64,000 nt of DNA from Aquilaria yunnanensis (GCA_039654915.1 CM077597.1:54960001-55024000), one strand, 5' to 3'. Positions 32,103-42,139 are shown, counted from the stretch's first letter. Translations and numbers: made by a program. Notes: generated from the letters alone by a model not told the origin.

Positions 32103-32222
32103 GGGGATGCAACACGAGGACTTCCCGGCACGTCACCGATGCCAGTACTACTCTCGCCCAAGCACGCTTAACTGCGGAGTTCTGATGGGATCCGGTGCAT
32201 TAGTGCTGGTATGATCGCATCC
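32103..32222 (-). rRNA. 5S rRNA gene
   Basis: Consensus; 3' spacer b. Confidence 0.97.
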
Positions 32223-32361
32223 GTCAACCAACGCCGCTTATTTTCCATTATCCGTACCGGTCTTTTTCCCCTTCATCGTGAGTGCTACACGTCACGAACA
32301 AACCGTGGGGCTGATAAAGTGGGAAATTTTAATCCAGCAACTAGACCCCAAAAAGAAAATA

Positions 32362-32481
32362 GGGGATGCAACACGAGGACTTCCCGGCACGTCACCGATG
32401 CCAGTACTACTCTCGCCCAAGCACGCTTAACTGCGGAGTTCTGATGGGATCCGGTGCATTAGTGCTGGTATGATCGCATCC
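32362..32481 (-). rRNA. 5S rRNA gene
   Basis: Consensus; 3' spacer a. Confidence 0.97.
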
Positions 32482-32620
32482 GTCAACCAACGCCGCTTAT
32501 TTTCCATTATCCGTACCGGTCTTTTTCCCCTTCATCGTGAGTGCTACACGTCACGAACAAACCGTGGGGCTGATAAAGTGGGAAATTTTAATCCAGCAAC
32601 TAGACCCCAAAAAGAAAATA

Positions 32621-32740
32621 GGGGATGCAACACGAGGACTTCCCGGCACGTCACCGATGCCAGTACTACTCTCGCCCAAGCACGCTTAACTGCGGAGTTC
32701 TGATGGGATCCGGTGCATTAGTGCTGGTATGATCGCATCC
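32621..32740 (-). rRNA. 5S rRNA gene
   Basis: Consensus; 3' spacer a. Confidence 0.97.
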
Positions 32741-32879
32741 GTCAACCAACGCCGCTTATTTTCCATTATCCGTACCGGTCTTTTTCCCCTTCATCGTGAG
32801 TGCTACACGTCACGAACAAACCGTGGGGCTGATAAAGTGGGAAATTTTAATCCAGCAACTAGACCCCAAAAAGAAAATA

Positions 32880-32999
32880 GGGGATGCAACACGAGGACTT
32901 CCCGGCACGTCACCGATGCCAGTACTACTCTCGCCCAAGCACGCTTAACTGCGGAGTTCTGATGGGATCCGGTGCATTAGTGCTGGTATGATCGCATCC
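32880..32999 (-). rRNA. 5S rRNA gene
   Basis: Consensus; 3' spacer a, the last type a spacer in the window; promoter -12A. Confidence 0.97.
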
Positions 33000-33138
33000 G
33001 TCAACCAACGTCGCTTATTTTCCATTATCCGTACCGGTCTTTTTCCCCTTCATCGTGAGTGCTACACGTCACGAACAAACCGTGGGGCTGATAAAGTGGG
33101 AAATTTTAATCCAGCAACTAGACCTGAAAAAGAAAATA

Positions 33139-33258
33139 GGGGATGCAACACGAGGACTTCCCGGCACGTCACCGATGCCAGTACTACTCTCGCCCAAGCA
33201 CGCTTAACTGCGGAGTTCTGATGGGATCCGGTGCATTAGTGCTGGTATGATCGCATCC
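33139..33258 (-). rRNA. 5S rRNA gene
   Basis: Consensus; 3' spacer t; l-promoter. Confidence 0.97.
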
Positions 33259-33379
33259 GTCAACCAACGCCGCTTATTTTCCATTATCCGTAGTGGTCTT
33301 TTTCCCCTTCATCGTGAGTGCTACACGTCACGAAAGAACCGTGGGGCCGATAAAGTGGGACATTTTAATCCAGCAACTA

Positions 33380-33461
33380 GTCAGAAAACTTGGTAGAAAT
33401 TCTGAAACATAATTTTGAGCCCCGGTTATCTCCCACGAACAGAGAAACCAGAAGCAAAACC
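33380..33461. repeat. 82-bp spacer insert of the 341-bp units (21 copies)
   Basis: Extra sequence between CAGCAACTA and GACCCGAAAAAG, starting GTCAGAAAACTTGG and ending AGAAGCAAAACC. I do not recognise it. It has no terminal inverted repeat, poly-A or obvious target-site duplication, and does not resemble the rest of the spacer. It may be an insertion, or ancestral spacer lost from the 259-bp units. Copies start at 33380, 33980, 34839, 35957, 36816, 37934, 38534, 41090, 41920, 44476, 47032, 48610, 51166, 54700, 56278, 57856, 59434, 60293, 61411, 62011 and 63129. Confidence 0.88.
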
Positions 33462-33479
33462 GACCCGAAAAAGAAAATA

Positions 33480-33599
33480 ACGGGTGCAACATGAGGACTT
33501 CCCGGCACGTCACCGATGCCAGTACTACTCTAGCCCAAGCACGCTTAACTGCGGAGTTCTGATGGGATCCGGTGGATTAGTGCTGGTATGATTGCATCC
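33480..33599 (-). rRNA. 5S rRNA gene, 341-bp class, G25C subtype
   Basis: Differs from consensus at G7A, G25C, G68T, G108A, T116C, C119G and C120T. G7A makes a Watson-Crick pair with U112, but T116C leaves A3 facing C116, and G68T probably breaks the 68-107 pair of helix V and alters the intermediate promoter element. Possible pseudogene. 3' spacer l. Promoter and T tract are intact, so it may still be transcribed. Confidence 0.88.
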
Positions 33600-33738
33600 G
33601 TCAACCAACGCCGCTTATTTTCCATTATCCGTACCGGTCTTTTTCCCCTTCATCGTGAGTGCTACACGTCACGAACAAACCGTGGGGCTGATAAAGTGGG
33701 AAATTTTAATCCAGCAACTAGACCCGAAAAAGAAAATA

Positions 33739-33858
33739 GGGGATGCAACACGAGGACTTCCCGGCACGTCACCGATGCCAGTACTACTCTCGCCCAAGCA
33801 CGCTTAACTGCGGAGTTCTGATGGGATCCGGTGCATTAGTGCTGGTATGATCGCATCC
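33739..33858 (-). rRNA. 5S rRNA gene
   Basis: Consensus; 3' spacer b; l-promoter. Confidence 0.97.
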
Positions 33859-34079
33859 GTCAACCAACGCCGCTTATTTTCCATTATCCGTAGTGGTCTT
33901 TTTCCCCTTCATCGTGAGTGCTACACGTCACGAAAGAACCGTGGGGCCGATAAAGTGGGACATTTTAATCCAGCAACTAGTCAGAAAACTTGGTAGAAAT
34001 TCTGAAACATAATTTTGAGCCCCGGTTATCTCCCACGAACAGAGAAACCAGAAGCAAAACCGACCCGAAAAAGAAAATA

Positions 34080-34199
34080 ACGGGTGCAACATGAGGACTT
34101 CCCGGCACGTCACCGATGCCAGTACTACTCTAGCCCAAGCACGCTTAACTGCGGAGTTCTGATGGGATCCGGTGCATTAGTGCTGGTATGATTGCATCC
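34080..34199 (-). rRNA. 5S rRNA gene, 341-bp class
   Basis: G7A, G68T, G108A, T116C, C119G, C120T, with normal G25: the common subtype. 3' spacer l; the spacer on its 5' side is b*. Confidence 0.88.
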
Positions 34200-34338
34200 G
34201 TCAACCAACGCCGCTTATTTTCCATTATCCGTACCGGTCTTTTTCCCCTTCATCGTGAGTGCTACACGTCACGAAAGAACCGTGGGGCTGATAAAGTGGG
34301 ACATTTTAATCCAGCAACTAGACCCGAAAAAGAAAATA

Positions 34339-34458
34339 GGGGATGCAACACGAGGACTTCCCGGCACGTCACCGATGCCAGTACTACTCTCGCCCAAGCA
34401 CGCTTAACTGCGGAGTTCTGATGGGATCCGGTGCATTAGTGCTGGTATGATCGCATCC
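34339..34458 (-). rRNA. 5S rRNA gene
   Basis: Consensus; 3' spacer b*; promoter -9A. Confidence 0.97.
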
Positions 34459-34597
34459 GTCAACCATCGCCGCTTATTTTCCATTATCCGTACCGGTCTT
34501 TTTCCCCTTCATCGTGAGTGCTACACGTCACGAACAAACCGTGGGGCTGATAAAGTGGGAAATTTTAATCCAGCAACTAGACCCGAAAAAGAAAATA

Positions 34598-34717
34598 GGG
34601 GATGCAACACGAGGACTTCCCGGCACGTCACCGATGCCAGTACTACTCTCGCCCAAGCACGCTTAACTGCGGAGTTCTGATGGGATCCGGTGCATTAGTG
34701 CTGGTATGATCGCATCC
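34598..34717 (-). rRNA. 5S rRNA gene
   Basis: Consensus; 3' spacer b; l-promoter. Confidence 0.97.
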
Positions 34718-34938
34718 GTCAACCAACGCCGCTTATTTTCCATTATCCGTAGTGGTCTTTTTCCCCTTCATCGTGAGTGCTACACGTCACGAAAGAACCG
34801 TGGGGCCGATAAAGTGGGACATTTTAATCCAGCAACTAGTCAGAAAACTTGGTAGAAATTCTGAAACATAATTTTGAGCCCCGGTTATCTCCCACGAACA
34901 GAGAAACCAGAAGCAAAACCGACCCGAAAAAGAAAATA

Positions 34939-35058
34939 ACGGGTGCAACATGAGGACTTCCCGGCACGTCACCGATGCCAGTACTACTCTAGCCCAAGCA
35001 CGCTTAACTGCGGAGTTCTGATGGGATCCGGTGCATTAGTGCTGGTATGATTGCATCC
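34939..35058 (-). rRNA. 5S rRNA gene, 341-bp class
   Basis: Common subtype; 3' spacer l. Confidence 0.88.
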
Positions 35059-35197
35059 GTCAACCAACGCCGCTTATTTTCCATTATCCGTACCGGTCTT
35101 TTTCCCCTTCATCGTGAGTGCTACACGTCACGAAAGAACCGTGGGGCTGATAAAGTGGGACATTTTAATCCAGCAACTAGACCCGAAAAAGAAAATA

Positions 35198-35317
35198 GGG
35201 GATGCAACACGAGGACTTCCCGGCACGTCACCGATGCCAGTACTACTCTCGCCCAAGCACGCTTAATTGCGGAGTTCTGATGGGATCCGGTGCATTAGTG
35301 CTGGTATGATCGCATCC
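35198..35317 (-). rRNA. 5S rRNA gene, G51A variant
   Basis: G51A at plus-strand 35267, in the A box. 3' spacer b*; promoter -9A. Confidence 0.94.
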
Positions 35318-35456
35318 GTCAACCATCGCCGCTTATTTTCCATTATCCGTACCGGTCTTTTTCCCCTTCATCGTGAGTGCTACACGTCACGAACAAACCG
35401 TGGGGCTGATAAAGTGGGAAATTTTAATCCAGCAACTAGACCCGAAAAAGAAAATA

Positions 35457-35576
35457 GGGGATGCAACACGAGGACTTCCCGGCACGTCACCGATGCCAGT
35501 ACTACTCTCGCCCAAGCACGCTTAACTGCGGAGTTCTGATGGGATCCGGTGCATTAGTGCTGGTATGATCGCATCC
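35457..35576 (-). rRNA. 5S rRNA gene
   Basis: Consensus; 3' spacer b; promoter -12A. Confidence 0.97.
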
Positions 35577-35715
35577 GTCAACCAACGTCGCTTATTTTCC
35601 ATTATCCGTACCGGTCTTTTTCCCCTTCATCGTGAGTGCTACACGTCACGAACAAACCGTGGGGCTGATAAAGTGGGAAATTTTAATCCAGCAACTAGAC
35701 CTGAAAAAGAAAATA

Positions 35716-35835
35716 GGGGATGCAACACGAGGACTTCCCGGCACGTCACCGATGCCAGTACTACTCTCGCCCAAGCACGCTTAACTGCGGAGTTCTGATG
35801 GGATCCGGTGCATTAGTGCTGGTATGATCGCATCC
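35716..35835 (-). rRNA. 5S rRNA gene
   Basis: Consensus; 3' spacer t; l-promoter. Confidence 0.97.
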
Positions 35836-36056
35836 GTCAACCAACGCCGCTTATTTTCCATTATCCGTAGTGGTCTTTTTCCCCTTCATCGTGAGTGCTA
35901 CACGTCACGAAAGAACCGTGGGGCCGATAAAGTGGGACATTTTAATCCAGCAACTAGTCAGAAAACTTGGTAGAAATTCTGAAACATAATTTTGAGCCCC
36001 GGTTATCTCCCACGAACAGAGAAACCAGAAGCAAAACCGACCCGAAAAAGAAAATA

Positions 36057-36176
36057 ACGGGTGCAACATGAGGACTTCCCGGCACGTCACCGATGCCAGT
36101 ACTACTCTAGCCCAAGCACGCTTAACTGCGGAGTTCTGATGGGATCCGGTGCATTAGTGCTGGTATGATTGCATCC
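36057..36176 (-). rRNA. 5S rRNA gene, 341-bp class
   Basis: Common subtype; 3' spacer l. Confidence 0.88.
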
Positions 36177-36315
36177 GTCAACCAACGCCGCTTATTTTCC
36201 ATTATCCGTACCGGTCTTTTTCCCCTTCATCGTGAGTGCTACACGTCACGAAAGAACCGTGGGGCTGATAAAGTGGGACATTTTAATCCAGCAACTAGAC
36301 CCGAAAAAGAAAATA

Positions 36316-36435
36316 GGGGATGCAACACGAGGACTTCCCGGCACGTCACCGATGCCAGTACTACTCTCGCCCAAGCACGCTTAACTGCGGAGTTCTGATG
36401 GGATCCGGTGCATTAGTGCTGGTATGATCGCATCC
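36316..36435 (-). rRNA. 5S rRNA gene
   Basis: Consensus; 3' spacer b*; promoter -9A. Confidence 0.97.
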
Positions 36436-36574
36436 GTCAACCATCGCCGCTTATTTTCCATTATCCGTACCGGTCTTTTTCCCCTTCATCGTGAGTGCTA
36501 CACGTCACGAACAAACCGTGGGGCTGATAAAGTGGGAAATTTTAATCCAGCAACTAGACCCGAAAAAGAAAATA

Positions 36575-36694
36575 GGGGATGCAACACGAGGACTTCCCGG
36601 CACGTCACCGATGCCAGTACTACTCTCGCCCAAGCACGCTTAACTGCGGAGTTCTGATGGGATCCGGTGCATTAGTGCTGGTATGATCGCATCC
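36575..36694 (-). rRNA. 5S rRNA gene
   Basis: Consensus; 3' spacer b; l-promoter. Confidence 0.97.
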
Positions 36695-36915
36695 GTCAAC
36701 CAACGCCGCTTATTTTCCATTATCCGTAGTGGTCTTTTTCCCCTTCATCGTGAGTGCTACACGTCACGAAAGAACCGTGGGGCCGATAAAGTGGGACATT
36801 TTAATCCAGCAACTAGTCAGAAAACTTGGTAGAAATTCTGAAACATAATTTTGAGCCCCGGTTATCTCCCACGAACAGAGAAACCAGAAGCAAAACCGAC
36901 CCGAAAAAGAAAATA

Positions 36916-37035
36916 ACGGGTGCAACATGAGGACTTCCCGGCACGTCACCGATGCCAGTACTACTCTAGCCCAAGCACGCTTAACTGCGGAGTTCTGATG
37001 GGATCCGGTGCATTAGTGCTGGTATGATTGCATCC
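36916..37035 (-). rRNA. 5S rRNA gene, 341-bp class
   Basis: Common subtype; 3' spacer l. Confidence 0.88.
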
Positions 37036-37174
37036 GTCAACCAACGCCGCTTATTTTCCATTATCCGTACCGGTCTTTTTCCCCTTCATCGTGAGTGCTA
37101 CACGTCACGAAAGAACCGTGGGGCTGATAAAGTGGGACATTTTAATCCAGCAACTAGACCCGAAAAAGAAAATA

Positions 37175-37294
37175 GGGGATGCAACACGAGGACTTCCCGG
37201 CACGTCACCGATGCCAGTACTACTCTCGCCCAAGCACGCTTAATTGCGGAGTTCTGATGGGATCCGGTGCATTAGTGCTGGTATGATCGCATCC
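37175..37294 (-). rRNA. 5S rRNA gene, G51A variant
   Basis: G51A at plus-strand 37244, 1,977 bp after the other copy. 3' spacer b*; promoter -9A. Confidence 0.94.
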
Positions 37295-37433
37295 GTCAAC
37301 CATCGCCGCTTATTTTCCATTATCCGTACCGGTCTTTTTCCCCTTCATCGTGAGTGCTACACGTCACGAACAAACCGTGGGGCTGATAAAGTGGGAAATT
37401 TTAATCCAGCAACTAGACCCGAAAAAGAAAATA

Positions 37434-37553
37434 GGGGATGCAACACGAGGACTTCCCGGCACGTCACCGATGCCAGTACTACTCTCGCCCAAGCACGCTT
37501 AACTGCGGAGTTCTGATGGGATCCGGTGCATTAGTGCTGGTATGATCGCATCC
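37434..37553 (-). rRNA. 5S rRNA gene
   Basis: Consensus; 3' spacer b; promoter -12A. Confidence 0.97.
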
Positions 37554-37692
37554 GTCAACCAACGTCGCTTATTTTCCATTATCCGTACCGGTCTTTTTCC
37601 CCTTCATCGTGAGTGCTACACGTCACGAACAAACCGTGGGGCTGATAAAGTGGGAAATTTTAATCCAGCAACTAGACCTGAAAAAGAAAATA

Positions 37693-37812
37693 GGGGATGC
37701 AACACGAGGACTTCCCGGCACGTCACCGATGCCAGTACTACTCTCGCCCAAGCACGCTTAACTGCGGAGTTCTGATGGGATCCGGTGCATTAGTGCTGGT
37801 ATGATCGCATCC
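37693..37812 (-). rRNA. 5S rRNA gene
   Basis: Consensus; 3' spacer t; l-promoter. Confidence 0.97.
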
Positions 37813-38033
37813 GTCAACCAACGCCGCTTATTTTCCATTATCCGTAGTGGTCTTTTTCCCCTTCATCGTGAGTGCTACACGTCACGAAAGAACCGTGGGG
37901 CCGATAAAGTGGGACATTTTAATCCAGCAACTAGTCAGAAAACTTGGTAGAAATTCTGAAACATAATTTTGAGCCCCGGTTATCTCCCACGAACAGAGAA
38001 ACCAGAAGCAAAACCGACCCGAAAAAGAAAATA

Positions 38034-38153
38034 ACGGGTGCAACATGAGGACTTCCCGGCACGTCACCGATGCCAGTACTACTCTAGCCCAAGCACGCTT
38101 AACTGCGGAGTTCTGATGGGATCCGGTGGATTAGTGCTGGTATGATTGCATCC
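38034..38153 (-). rRNA. 5S rRNA gene, 341-bp class, G25C subtype
   Basis: Same changes as the gene at 33480; 3' spacer l. Confidence 0.88.
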
Positions 38154-38292
38154 GTCAACCAACGCCGCTTATTTTCCATTATCCGTACCGGTCTTTTTCC
38201 CCTTCATCGTGAGTGCTACACGTCACGAACAAACCGTGGGGCTGATAAAGTGGGAAATTTTAATCCAGCAACTAGACCCGAAAAAGAAAATA

Positions 38293-38412
38293 GGGGATGC
38301 AACACGAGGACTTCCCGGCACGTCACCGATGCCAGTACTACTCTCGCCCAAGCACGCTTAACTGCGGAGTTCTGATGGGATCCGGTGCATTAGTGCTGGT
38401 ATGATCGCATCC
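38293..38412 (-). rRNA. 5S rRNA gene
   Basis: Consensus; 3' spacer b; l-promoter. Confidence 0.97.
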
Positions 38413-38633
38413 GTCAACCAACGCCGCTTATTTTCCATTATCCGTAGTGGTCTTTTTCCCCTTCATCGTGAGTGCTACACGTCACGAAAGAACCGTGGGG
38501 CCGATAAAGTGGGACATTTTAATCCAGCAACTAGTCAGAAAACTTGGTAGAAATTCTGAAACATAATTTTGAGCCCCGGTTATCTCCCACGAACAGAGAA
38601 ACCAGAAGCAAAACCGACCCGAAAAAGAAAATA

Positions 38634-38753
38634 ACGGGTGCAACATGAGGACTTCCCGGCACGTCACCGATGCCAGTACTACTCTAGCCCAAGCACGCTT
38701 AACTGCGGAGTTCTGATGGGATCCGGTGCATTAGTGCTGGTATGATTGCATCC
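38634..38753 (-). rRNA. 5S rRNA gene, 341-bp class
   Basis: Common subtype; 3' spacer l. Confidence 0.88.
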
Positions 38754-38892
38754 GTCAACCAACGCCGCTTATTTTCCATTATCCGTACCGGTCTTTTTCC
38801 CCTTCATCGTGAGTGCTACACGTCACGAAAGAACCGTGGGGCTGATAAAGTGGGACATTTTAATCCAGCAACTAGACCCGAAAAAGAAAATA

Positions 38893-39012
38893 GGGGATGC
38901 AACACGAGGACTTCCCGGCACGTCACCGATGCCAGTACTACTCTCGCCCAAGCACGCTTAACTGCGGAGTTCTGATGGGATCCGGTGCATTAGTGCTGGT
39001 ATGATTGCATCC
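38893..39012 (-). rRNA. 5S rRNA gene, G7A only (chimera)
   Basis: Has the 5'-end G7A of the 341-bp class but consensus bases at 68, 108, 116, 119 and 120. It looks like a recombinant with a breakpoint between positions 7 and 68. 3' spacer b*. Confidence 0.94.
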
Positions 39013-39151
39013 GTCAACCAACGCCGCTTATTTTCCATTATCCGTACCGGTCTTTTTCCCCTTCATCGTGAGTGCTACACGTCACGAACAAACCGTGGGG
39101 CTGATAAAGTGGGAAATTTTAATCCAGCAACTAGACCCGAAAAAGAAAATA

Positions 39152-39271
39152 GGGGATGCAACACGAGGACTTCCCGGCACGTCACCGATGCCAGTACTAC
39201 TCTCGCCCAAGCACGCTTAACTGCGGAGTTCTGATGGGATCCGGTGCATTAGTGCTGGTATGATCGCATCC
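39152..39271 (-). rRNA. 5S rRNA gene
   Basis: Consensus; 3' spacer b. Confidence 0.97.
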
Positions 39272-39381
39272 GTCAACCAACGCCGCTTATTTTCCATTAT
39301 CCGTACCGGTCTTTTTCCCCTTCATCGTGAGGACTTCCCGGCACGTCACCGATGCCAGTACTAGACCCGAAAAAGAAAATA

Positions 39382-39501
39382 GGGGATGCAACACGAGGAC
39401 TTCCCGGCACGTCACCGATGCCAGTACTACTCTCGCCCAAGCACGCTTAACTGCGGAGTTCTGATGGGATCCGGTGCATTAGTGCTGGTATGATCGCATC
39501 C
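39382..39501 (-). rRNA. 5S rRNA gene
   Basis: Consensus; 3' spacer s; promoter -9A. Confidence 0.96.
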
Positions 39502-39640
39502 GTCAACCATCGCCGCTTATTTTCCATTATCCGTACCGGTCTTTTTCCCCTTCATCGTGAGTGCTACACGTCACGAACAAACCGTGGGGCTGATAAAGTG
39601 GGAAATTTTAATCCAGCAACTAGACCCGAAAAAGAAAATA

Positions 39641-39760
39641 GGGGATGCAACACGAGGACTTCCCGGCACGTCACCGATGCCAGTACTACTCTCGCCCAAG
39701 CACGCTTAACTGCGGAGTTCTGATGGGATCCGGTGCATTAGTGCTGGTATGATCGCATCC
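39641..39760 (-). rRNA. 5S rRNA gene
   Basis: Consensus; 3' spacer b. Confidence 0.97.
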
Positions 39761-39870
39761 GTCAACCAACGCCGCTTATTTTCCATTATCCGTACCGGTC
39801 TTTTTCCCCTTCATCGTGAGGACTTCCCGGCACGTCACCGATGCCAGTACTAGACCCGAAAAAGAAAATA

Positions 39871-39990
39871 GGGGATGCAACACGAGGACTTCCCGGCACG
39901 TCACCGATGCCAGTACTACTCTCGCCCAAGCACGCTTAACTGCGGAGTTCTGATGGGATCCGGTGCATTAGTGCTGGTATGATCGCATCC
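39871..39990 (-). rRNA. 5S rRNA gene
   Basis: Consensus; 3' spacer s; promoter -9A. Confidence 0.96.
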
Positions 39991-40129
39991 GTCAACCATC
40001 GCCGCTTATTTTCCATTATCCGTACCGGTCTTTTTCCCCTTCATCGTGAGTGCTACACGTCACGAACAAACCGTGGGGCTGATAAAGTGGGAAATTTTAA
40101 TCCAGCAACTAGACCCGAAAAAGAAAATA

Positions 40130-40249
40130 GGGGATGCAACACGAGGACTTCCCGGCACGTCACCGATGCCAGTACTACTCTCGCCCAAGCACGCTTAACT
40201 GCGGAGTTCTGATGGGATCCGGTGCATTAGTGCTGGTATGATCGCATCC
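40130..40249 (-). rRNA. 5S rRNA gene
   Basis: Consensus; 3' spacer b. Confidence 0.97.
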
Positions 40250-40359
40250 GTCAACCAACGCCGCTTATTTTCCATTATCCGTACCGGTCTTTTTCCCCTT
40301 CATCGTGAGGACTTCCCGGCACGTCACCGATGCCAGTACTAGACCCGAAAAAGAAAATA

Positions 40360-40479
40360 GGGGATGCAACACGAGGACTTCCCGGCACGTCACCGATGCC
40401 AGTACTACTCTCGCCCAAGCACGCTTAACTGCGGAGTTCTGATGGGATCCGGTGTATTAGTGCTGGTATGATCGCATCC
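40360..40479 (-). rRNA. 5S rRNA gene, G25A variant
   Basis: G25A, first of fourteen; 3' spacer s; promoter -9A. Confidence 0.95.
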
Positions 40480-40618
40480 GTCAACCATCGCCGCTTATTT
40501 TCCATTATCCGTACCGGTCTTTTTCCCCTTCATCGTGAGTGCTACACGTCACGAACAAACCGTGGGGCTGATAAAGTGGGAAATTTTAATCCAGCAACTA
40601 GACCCGAAAAAGAAAATA

Positions 40619-40738
40619 GGGGATGCAACACGAGGACTTCCCGGCACGTCACCGATGCCAGTACTACTCTCGCCCAAGCACGCTTAACTGCGGAGTTCTG
40701 ATGGGATCCGGTGCATTAGTGCTGGTATGATCGCATCC
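40619..40738 (-). rRNA. 5S rRNA gene
   Basis: Consensus; 3' spacer b. Confidence 0.97.
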
Positions 40739-40848
40739 GTCAACCAACGCCGCTTATTTTCCATTATCCGTACCGGTCTTTTTCCCCTTCATCGTGAGGA
40801 CTTCCCGGCACGTCACCGATGCCAGTACTAGACCCGAAAAAGAAAATA

Positions 40849-40968
40849 GGGGATGCAACACGAGGACTTCCCGGCACGTCACCGATGCCAGTACTACTCT
40901 CGCCCAAGCACGCTTAACTGCGGAGTTCTGATGGGATCCGGTGCATTAGTGCTGGTATGATCGCATCC
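40849..40968 (-). rRNA. 5S rRNA gene
   Basis: Consensus; 3' spacer s; l-promoter. Confidence 0.96.
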
Positions 40969-41189
40969 GTCAACCAACGCCGCTTATTTTCCATTATCCG
41001 TAGTGGTCTTTTTCCCCTTCATCGTGAGTGCTACACGTCACGAAAGAACCGTGGGGCCGATAAAGTGGGACATTTTAATCCAGCAACTAGTCAGAAAACT
41101 TGGTAGAAATTCTGAAACATAATTTTGAGCCCCGGTTATCTCCCACGAACAGAGAAACCAGAAGCAAAACCGACCCGAAAAAGAAAATA

Positions 41190-41309
41190 ACGGGTGCAAC
41201 ATGAGGACTTCCCGGCACGTCACCGATGCCAGTACTACTCTAGCCCAAGCACGCTTAACTGCGGAGTTCTGATGGGATCCGGTGCATTAGTGCTGGTATG
41301 ATTGCATCC
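41190..41309 (-). rRNA. 5S rRNA gene, 341-bp class
   Basis: Common subtype; 3' spacer l. Confidence 0.88.
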
Positions 41310-41448
41310 GTCAACCAACGCCGCTTATTTTCCATTATCCGTACCGGTCTTTTTCCCCTTCATCGTGAGTGCTACACGTCACGAAAGAACCGTGGGGCTG
41401 ATAAAGTGGGACATTTTAATCCAGCAACTAGACCCGAAAAAGAAAATA

Positions 41449-41568
41449 GGGGATGCAACACGAGGACTTCCCGGCACGTCACCGATGCCAGTACTACTCT
41501 CGCCCAAGCACGCTTAACTGCGGAGTTCTGATGGGATCCGGTGCATTAGTGCTGGTATGATCGCATCC
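41449..41568 (-). rRNA. 5S rRNA gene
   Basis: Consensus; 3' spacer b*. Confidence 0.97.
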
Positions 41569-41678
41569 GTCAACCAACGCCGCTTATTTTCCATTATCCG
41601 TACCGGTCTTTTTCCCCTTCATCGTGAGGACTTCCCGGCACGTCACCGATGCCAGTACTAGACCCGAAAAAGAAAATA

Positions 41679-41798
41679 GGGGATGCAACACGAGGACTTC
41701 CCGGCACGTCACCGATGCCAGTACTACTCTCGCCCAAGCACGCTTAACTGCGGAGTTCTGATGGGATCCGGTGCATTAGTGCTGGTATGATCGCATCC
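41679..41798 (-). rRNA. 5S rRNA gene
   Basis: Consensus; 3' spacer s; l-promoter. This 830-bp segment (40957-41786) is the shortest 341-bp-anchored repeat. Confidence 0.96.
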
Positions 41799-42019
41799 GT
41801 CAACCAACGCCGCTTATTTTCCATTATCCGTAGTGGTCTTTTTCCCCTTCATCGTGAGTGCTACACGTCACGAAAGAACCGTGGGGCCGATAAAGTGGGA
41901 CATTTTAATCCAGCAACTAGTCAGAAAACTTGGTAGAAATTCTGAAACATAATTTTGAGCCCCGGTTATCTCCCACGAACAGAGAAACCAGAAGCAAAAC
42001 CGACCCGAAAAAGAAAATA

Positions 42020-42139
42020 ACGGGTGCAACATGAGGACTTCCCGGCACGTCACCGATGCCAGTACTACTCTAGCCCAAGCACGCTTAACTGCGGAGTTCT
42101 GATGGGATCCGGTGCATTAGTGCTGGTATGATTGCATCC
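42020..42139 (-). rRNA. 5S rRNA gene, 341-bp class
   Basis: Common subtype; 3' spacer l. Confidence 0.88.

Larger units (their letters stand above)
34706..36682. repeat. Higher-order repeat, 1,977 bp, copy 1
   Basis: Steps 341, 259, 259, 259, 341, 259, 259. It carries a rare G51A gene (35198-35317) followed by a -12A promoter gene. The same pair recurs exactly 1,977 bp later. Confidence 0.82.
36683..38141. repeat. Higher-order repeat, 1,977 bp, partial copy 2
   Basis: Repeats the first five steps of the preceding segment, including G51A at 37244 and the following -12A promoter. It diverges at the gene 38034-38153, which is the G25C subtype of the 341-bp class instead of the plain subtype. 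Confidence 0.78.

Noticed and set aside
33380..33461. The 82-bp insert as a small transposon or SINE
   Set aside because: No terminal inverted repeats, poly-A tail, Pol III boxes or convincing target-site duplication. The short matches at its edges are too weak.
33328..33513. A 61-aa minus-strand frame beginning MTCREVLML, with a hydrophobic stretch, in each 341-bp unit
   Set aside because: It begins inside the 5S gene and reads through the terminator and the 82-bp insert. The start exists only because G108A makes an ATG. The apparent membrane-like stretch comes from the T-rich terminator and AT-rich insert. No ribosome site or conserved family is seen.
33592..33807. A 71-aa plus-strand frame beginning MHPSTNAAY in the units after an l spacer
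   Set aside because: Created by the one-base G7A change of the gene in another frame over the same 5S and spacer sequence. It is a shadow of the rRNA unit.
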